This document shows positions 58,691-64,000 of a stretch of DNA of 64,000 nt, one piece after another. Both the position numbers and the translations under genes were made by a program. Source of the DNA: Artemia franciscana (taxonomy: Eukaryota > Arthropoda > Branchiopoda > Anostraca > Artemiidae). The DNA is taken from positions 8,257,702 through 8,321,701 of the forward strand of contig NC_088873.1 of assembly GCF_032884065.1 (NCBI RefSeq). Direction: 5' to 3'. Each line of letters begins with the position of its first letter. Position 1 is the first letter of the stretch. The notes below the pieces were generated by a model, which was given only the letters and a program-made list of their open reading frames with translations, was not told where the DNA came from and searched no databases.

Positions 58691-59479
58691 ATTTATTGAT
58701 ATTTCATTAGGAGTGAGCGTCAGAGAAAGAGGCTCTAATTAAATAGAACACTTGAGTGTTTGCCGTATAATACACAAGTACCCACTCCGGTTTTATCAGA
58801 CTTATAGCCTCGAGATAGAATGTTCACAAATATCACAAGGAATATTCTCTGTAGGAGACGTCTGCTTATGAAGTCCTTAAATCCGTAGAATTTGTTTAGT
58901 ATGAAAACTCTGGGCTCCCTAAAAGGATATTCCTCCCCTCTAGTCTAGTTTGAATTCAATGATTGATTGCCAAGAATGTACACCAATCGATTCTATTTTT
59001 CTCTACACTCCGCTACTAGGAATAACTATAGTATTCGATTAGAGTGATAACCTGAGACTTAGAATTTACCTGGTCTTTAAGAAATTGAGTTGAAAATTTG
59101 ATCTTTAGGCTACTTGAAATTCAGGATTTTGAATGCCACAATACAAATTAGTCTTTCCAATTACTTTACACTGAATTAAACTGATATCTTTGATTTATTG
59201 TAATTAATTTACAAAACTTTTACTATTACACATATAATGTTAGATACTTGAATTCATATTTAAAATTACTGTATAACTAGTTGTATAAAACACGTTTACG
59301 AAACAATCATTATTTCAAATAAATAATTTAAACACTTTCAAATTACAATTACTGTATAATTAATATTTAATACGATACTAATATATTCACAAGTGTGAAT
59401 TGTCATGCAAACATTTATACTGTATAATTATTGCACAATACTTCAAAGCGAACTATAATATAACTATTCATTTTTTTAG

Positions 59480-60037
59480 ATACTTCTTATTGCTCTTAGT
59501 GTAGCTGCTGCATTGGCTGAAGAATTGGTTACAAAAGAAACAGCCACTGAACGTCAAGATTTGAACACTGATGCCACTCATTACGGGTTTTATTACCGCC
59601 CTTATTATTACAGTGGCCAAAGATGGAAAAGAGACATTTCTGAAATGGAAGCTCCAGTCAAAGAGACAGAGGAGGATGCAGAAAGTAGACATGGCTATTA
59701 CAGTCGCTATCCTTCCAGCTACATTTATCAGTCGTTTGGATATCCACACGGGTAGAGAGGCAAAAGAGACGCATCTGAAGTGGAAACTCCAGTCAAAGAA
59801 GCAGAAGATGCTGAAAGCAGGCATGGCTATTATGCTCGCTTTCCTTCCAGCTATACTTATCAGTCTTATGGATATCCTCTTGGTTAAAGAGGCAAAAGAG
59901 ACACATCTGAAGTGGAAGCTCCAGTCAAAGAGGCTGTAGAAGATGCAGAAAGTAGATATGGCTAATATGGTCCCTATCCCTCATACGGGTACGGTTATTA
60001 ACCGTTCAGGTATGGGTATGGAGCACATCCGTGGTAA
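59480..60037 (+). pseudogene. Tyr-rich preproprotein copy 2, exon 2, with four in-frame stops
   Basis: Starts after TTTTTTTAG and reads ILLIALSVAAALAEELVTKE, the spacer with RWKRDISEMEAP, then about three degenerate repeats and the C-terminus ending YGAHPW-TAA (60035-60037). Stops occur at 59753 (TAG), 59885 (TAA), 59963 (TAA) and 59999 (TAA). The whole 558 bases stay in one frame; the only indel against copy 1 repeats is a whole codon. As read, translation would give a 94-residue protein ending at GYPHG. Most likely a pseudogene with an intact promoter; see findings for the stop pattern. Confidence 0.8.
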
Positions 60038-60135
60038 AAAGCAGTGACTTATTGCAAAAACAGTTGTACATCCCCCTTTCTTGTTATTTACTAAATGACT
60101 TGTTGTATAGACGCTGTTTTTCTAATATTTATCGA

Positions 60136-60141
60136 AATAAA
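60136..60141 (+). terminator. Possible poly(A) signal of Tyr-rich gene copy 2
   Basis: AATAAA about 100 bases after the ancestral stop codon of copy 2. Confidence 0.5.
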
Positions 60142-60293
60142 TAGTCACAGGCCTGATAATTATTTTATTTACTTGGTTTACTGTTTGTAAATATTATTGA
60201 AAACTAAACACTGTAAGATTGAGTGAGCAGCATTACTACCTAACTTGTCTTCACTAGAACATTATGCACAGTAAAGATTCTTATCTAATTAAA

Positions 60294-61025
60294 TAAAAAA
60301 AAAACAAGTTTTTTGAAATGAAAGTAAGGAGCGACATTAAAACTTAAAACGAACAGAAATTACTCCGTATATGAAAGGGGCTTTTCCTCCTCGACACCCC
60401 GCTCCTTGCGCTAAAGTTTGATTCTTTCTCGCAACTCTACTTTTTAAAACAATAAAAAACTTTTTAAAACAAAAACTTTTTTTAAACTTTTTAAAACAAT
60501 AAAATTATACAAGAATCCCTATTGGAACCTATTCACAAACGTATATAGGTGTACAGGTTTGTGATGTTTGAGGGATACAAATTTGTCAAAAAATGGCAAC
60601 AAGTGAAATTAGTCCTTAATGGTCTGTCGATATTCCTCTTTCGAGTCTAATGAATAGGCTACATGGGCAACAGAAGATAATTATTTAAATCTGAAAGATA
60701 CACAGACTAGACTATCCAGAGTAAGTTCAACTAATCATTAAAAAACTGTCACTTTTCAAATTGTTTATGGTAACGAACTGTAGTAATGAGCGACCCGGCT
60801 CAATGGTAACCGAAGCTCTAAAAAACGGAATTTCGATGCCAAACACCAAAATAGTTAACACCAAAACACCAAAATTTCGATACCAATAGTTCCATCAAAA
60901 GTATCACATTTTAATGCTGATTTTAAATATATACGTTTCATCAAGTTTAGTCTTACCTATAAAAAGTTACGAGCCTGAGAAAATTTGCCTTATTTTACAA
61001 AATTTGGCCGAAAGACCCCCTAAAA
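60294..61025. mobile_element. Hairpin-rich element fragments
   Basis: 60294-60450 is the left arm of the palindrome (AAACAAGTTTTTTGAAATGA, AAGTAAGGAGCGACATTAAA), followed by a local tandem repeat of AAAACTTTTTAAAAC at 60430-60500. 60765-61025 is the reverse complement of the element's terminal part (GTAACGAACTGTAGTAATGA, GCGACCCGGCTCAATGGTAA). The Helitron at 61.1 kb interrupts this piece. Confidence 0.7.
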
Positions 61026-61038
61026 TTGCTAAATATAT

Positions 61039-61040
<2 letters not shown>

Positions 61041-61119
<79 letters not shown>
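61041..61119. repeat. (AT)n microsatellite at the Helitron 5' end
   Basis: About 79 bases of AT repeat that runs straight into ATATATAAAAATAAGTTG. Many Helitron 5' ends read TC followed by TATATATAAAA, so the array probably grew out of that terminus. Confidence 0.85.
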
Positions 61120-61126
<7 letters not shown>

Positions 61127-61151
61127 GTTGTTTGTTTGTGTGTCTGTCGAC

Positions 61152-61272
61152 TGACGTCATGTTTGTGTGTCGACTGACGTCATGTTTGTCAAGTGACGTC
61201 ATGTTTGTCGACTGACGTCATTATAAGGATTGAGCTGTATGTCGTCATGAAGTTGTTTGTCGACTGACGTCA
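61152..61272. repeat. Five TGACGTCA palindromes
   Basis: Perfect TGACGTCA at 61152, 61175, 61194, 61213 and 61265, within repeats of GTTTGTCGACTGACGTCAT. Confidence 0.95.
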
Positions 61273-61284
61273 TGTTTGCCGACT

Positions 61285-61660
61285 GACGAAATTACAGACC
61301 GGGACACTGGGACGCAAATGATGGCCGGGACATGGGTCACAGGGAATACAAATGACGACCGGGACACTCAAAGAGAAATTACAGACTGGGACACCGGGAC
61401 ACAAATAACGATCGGGACATATAAATGACCACCGGGACACTAAAAGATAAATTACAGACCGGGACACCGGGACACAAATGATGACCGGGACACCGGGACT
61501 ATAAATGACGACCGGGACGTTCAAAGAGAAATTACAGACTGGGACACCGGGACACAAATGACGACCGGGATACTGGGAATATAAATGACGACCGGGACAC
61601 AACTACAACGGGGACACCGGGGGCACAGGGGGATATATAAATGACGACGGGGACACAGAG
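61285..61660. repeat. GGGACAC minisatellite
   Basis: About 375 bases built from variants of GACCGGGACACCGGGACACA and AAATGACGACCGGGACAC, with AGAGAAATTACAGACTGGG spacers. Part of the Helitron. Confidence 0.85.
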
Positions 61661-61663
61661 AAT

Positions 61664-61860
61664 GTTCGATTAGCAATCACCATCAACAAAGCTCAAGGGC
61701 GATCATTAGAATAATGAGGTATAGATATGAATACGGATTGTTTTTCCCATGGAAAATTTTATGTTGCATGTTCAAGAGTCGGTCTGACAATCTATTTATA
61801 TGCACAGACAATGGGACATCGAAGAATGTTGTATATTCGCAAGTTTTACATAGTTAAAAA
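61664..61860 (+). pseudogene. Helitron helicase C-terminal fragment, copy A
   Basis: Reads VRLAITINKAQGRSLE, two stops (TAA TGA at 61712-61717), then GIDMNTDCFSHGKFYVACSR. TINKAQGQS and FSHGQ-YVA-SRVG are helicase motifs of the Pif1-like domain of Helitron RepHel. A 4-base loss after SRVG, relative to copy B, shifts the frame. Confidence 0.8.
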
Positions 61861-61934
61861 CATACATACATCTATCTATATCCACAGGTGGGACACAGGG
61901 CCACAACTACAATGGCACGTAACTAATATGGCGC

Positions 61935-61988
61935 GTAACGACTTACGCGCGCGGGGGCTTCGGGGCGCGAAGCGCCCCCACCAACTAG
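61935..61988. repeat. Helitron 3'-terminal hairpin and CTAG, first copy
   Basis: GGGGCGC-GAA-GCGCCCC hairpin followed by CACCAACTAG. It then continues into GTGTTGGGGTGGCGC, a partial second hairpin that breaks off where copy B begins. Confidence 0.7.
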
Positions 61989-62018
61989 GTGTTGGGGTGG
62001 CGCAAAGCGACAGGGAAT

Positions 62019-62216
62019 GTTCGATTAGCAATCACCATCAACAAAGCTCAAGGGCAATCATTAGAATAATGAGGTATAGATCTGAATACGGATTGTTTTT
62101 CCCATGGACAATTTTATGTTGCATGTTCAAGAGTCGGTAAACCTGACAATCTATTTATATGCACAGACGATGGGACATCGAAGAATGTTGTATATTCGCA
62201 AGTTTTACGTAGTTAA
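62019..62216 (+). pseudogene. Helitron helicase C-terminal fragment, copy B
   Basis: VRLAITINKAQGQSLE, the same two stops as copy A, then GIDLNTDCFSHGQFYVACSR and [27 protein letters not shown] and a natural stop TAA at 62214-62216. The frame is otherwise open for 65 codons, which fits the expected C-terminal end of the Helitron protein. Confidence 0.8.
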
Positions 62217-62217
62217 A

Positions 62218-62317
<100 letters not shown>

Positions 62318-62423
62318 CAGGTGGACACAACTATGGCGCGTAACGACTTACGCGCGCGGGGGGGCTTGGGCGGGCGCGAAGCGCCCCCCCCCTAACAGCT
62401 AGTATATATACCCCAACAGCTAG

Positions 62424-62559
<136 letters not shown>

Positions 62560-63389
62560 CTACGATCCTTGATAAGACGCAGAAAACTAGAACACATGAT
62601 GAAAATAATTTTGATTTCTACACGAATCAAAACATGACCTGAGGGTAGCATGGAATAAAAAACTATTATCGAAATAAAGGAATCAAAGAGAAAAGAAAAG
62701 GGCTGAATTGCGTGTGAAATGCATTTTGCATTTTAACGTCTCCCCCCGATAACTACAGCTGCGTTGGGATTCTTATGTTGACCAAAATAGTAAGACAAAA
62801 CAAAATAATTAATATAAAAAAAAACATTCGCTCACCTGAAGGAGCACCCAAGAAACTTTTTTTTTTATCGATTAGCTGAAATTTGAATGCATAGAACCAT
62901 TGGGCAACTTAACCCTAATATACAAAATTTTTAGGCTGGGGACTAAGGATTCCCGAAAGTAAGGTAATAAAATGGTCCAAAAACGTCTTATTTCTATCGG
63001 TTTGAAGTTCTTGGGCCAAAGGAACCCCAATATACAGAAAACGAATGTGCATATTTTCAATTTTTAACGGTTTCGAACGAACTGTGATGAAAGATATTTT
63101 ATTTGGTAACACGTATCCTGAAGAAACGATTTGTAAAATCATTGAAAGAAGAAAGGAAAAATTACGTCAACCCAAATTATTAAAAAGGGAACAAGCAAGT
63201 AAAAAGAAAAAAAAAACTGCATTTCTCTATCATTAATTGTAATTTATCGCAAAAATAATAGGAAGAATTAAAAAGAAAAAAAGAACCTAAAAAGCAGCTT
63301 GGAATGAGAGACCGATATTGCAATGAAGGAATTAAAGAAATTTCGAATTGGAAACAAAAAGAAAATAAACGAAAAAGAAACAGACTTAC
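62560..63389. other. egl intron; possible short Penelope-like fragment
   Basis: Mostly AT-rich. At 63072-63215 (+) the frame RTVMKDILFGNTYPEETICK resembles the DILFGN-YP phrase at the end of the Penelope-like remnant at 18.3 kb and continues IIERRKEKLRQPK. It may be a Penelope relic; weak. Confidence 0.3.
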
Positions 63390-63470
63390 CTGCGTGTCAA
63401 ATACATTTCGCATTTGAACATTCCAGCCAGTAACCAAAGCTGCATTGTCACTCTTACAGTCATGACAAAC
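63390..63470 (-). CDS. egl: egl exon: exonuclease-like motif II
   Basis: The acceptor CTACTAG precedes 63470 and the donor GTAAGT follows 63390; 81 bases, 27 codons, both boundaries in phase 0. It encodes VCHDCKSDNAALVTGW, then NVQMRNVFDTQ. HDC-SD-AAL followed by (N)VFDTQ is the second conserved block of Egl/EXD1-type DEDD domains; the Asp of HDC is the conserved acidic residue. It joins AAHAVLQ of the exon 34 kb away. The next upstream exon is outside the window. Confidence 0.85.
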
Positions 63471-64000
63471 CTAGTAAAAAAGAACACGTTAACAAACTTC
63501 CCATTCTCAATATATGTATCAACTAATATATAATGAAAGAAGAAATCACCAATGCAACAGCACAAACACATAAAAAAAGAAGACAAAAGGAGAAAAGGAA
63601 GACTGTTTTCCTACATTAGTAATTAATATAGATCAGTACTTGAATGAGGCCTTAACCCTACTCATCCATACAATCGCAAAGGTCAAACAGCCTAGCCCTA
63701 CACAATCAACCATAAAGAATAATCCATGGACAGGCAGTCGTGTCGTCAGTAACCTAAGTATAAGTCGGAATTTACCAATTATTAAAAACAATAAGAAAAA
63801 AGAAGTATGTAACGACTGCTACTGAATTCTTGTTTGTTAGCTTCATTTAATTGTCTTTGTTAATTTATATAAAGTTAACACAAAAATACAAAACATGGTG
63901 TAAATACTGTTATAGATAAACTCACTAAAGAATCATTTAAGAAGCTAAAACTTTCCCCTTCCACCACTGAAATCTAAAAAATTACGTTTAAATCTGTACA
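63471..64000. other. egl intron, no exon recognised
   Basis: AT-rich DNA upstream of the first visible egl exon. Short frames only; no block matching the N-terminal half of Egl. Confidence 0.5.

Noticed and set aside
61270-61602. Minus-strand ORF with PGRHLY/VPV repeats
   Set aside because: Product of the GGGACAC minisatellite within the Helitron; no domain.

Overview
The window is eukaryotic nuclear DNA: AT-rich, full of spliced exons, retrotransposons, DNA-transposon remnants, satellites and long (AT)n tracts, with no bacterial gene organisation. An arthropod is likely because there is a good egalitarian (egl) homologue, an arthropod-type TATA + TCAGTT core promoter, and RTE/CR1-like LINE, Jockey-like LINE, Penelope, hAT and Helitron remnants. 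A branchiopod crustacean such as Artemia would fit the repeat types, but this rests on general familiarity and is not proven here.

The host-gene backbone is one minus-strand gene, egl, of which five C-terminal exons can be assembled by matching splice phases: 63470-63390, 29237-29089, 25434-25048, 15463-15345 and 9276-8912. They encode the end of a DEDD-type 3'-5' exonuclease-like domain, a conserved basic/helical block, an acidic linker and a C-terminal tail with an LC8-type ECQTLS motif. The N-terminal exons lie beyond the right edge. One intron is about 34 kb.

Inside that intron, on the opposite strand, lies a duplicated pair of unusual secreted-protein genes. Both have the same TATA box and initiator, a mini first exon encoding only Met-Asn-Phe, a donor GTAAGT, and a second exon that completes the signal peptide. 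Copy 1 (44936-51807) encodes a 700-residue preproprotein with 13 exact-length 45-residue repeats, each half acidic and half Tyr/Gly/Ser-rich, joined by Arg-Gly-Lys-Arg sites that fit furin-type cleavage and C-terminal amidation. Its original C-terminus is cut off by a Glu-to-stop change. Copy 2 (57684-60037) has about three repeats and four in-frame stops, all at positions where the repeat has Tyr, and no frameshift. I do not recognise this family; it is the strongest candidate for an undescribed system in the window.

Region by region: 0.8-3.6 kb, a frameshifted LINE; 8.9-9.3 kb, last egl exon; 10.3-13.3 and 23.2-24.6 kb, a ~300-bp GA/CT-rich satellite family; 13.8-14.5 kb, a basic repeat ORF remnant; 15.3-15.5 kb, egl exon; 16.4-18.4 kb, Jockey-like LINE (split by an AT array) and a Penelope-like remnant; 20.0-22.8, 32.9-34.9, 36.3-36.9, 47.6-49.4 and 60.3-61.0 kb, copies of a non-coding hairpin-rich element; 25.0-29.2 kb, two egl exons; 30.7-31.0 and 36.5-36.8 kb, two MITEs with visible target duplications; 37.3-41 kb and inverted at 53-55.3 kb, a second satellite carrying (GTA)n; 41.6-43.4 kb, a dead hAT transposase; 44.9-60.0 kb, the Tyr-rich gene pair; 61.1-62.4 kb, a Helitron end with a decayed helicase tail; 63.4 kb, egl exon. 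No tRNA, rRNA or CRISPR was seen.
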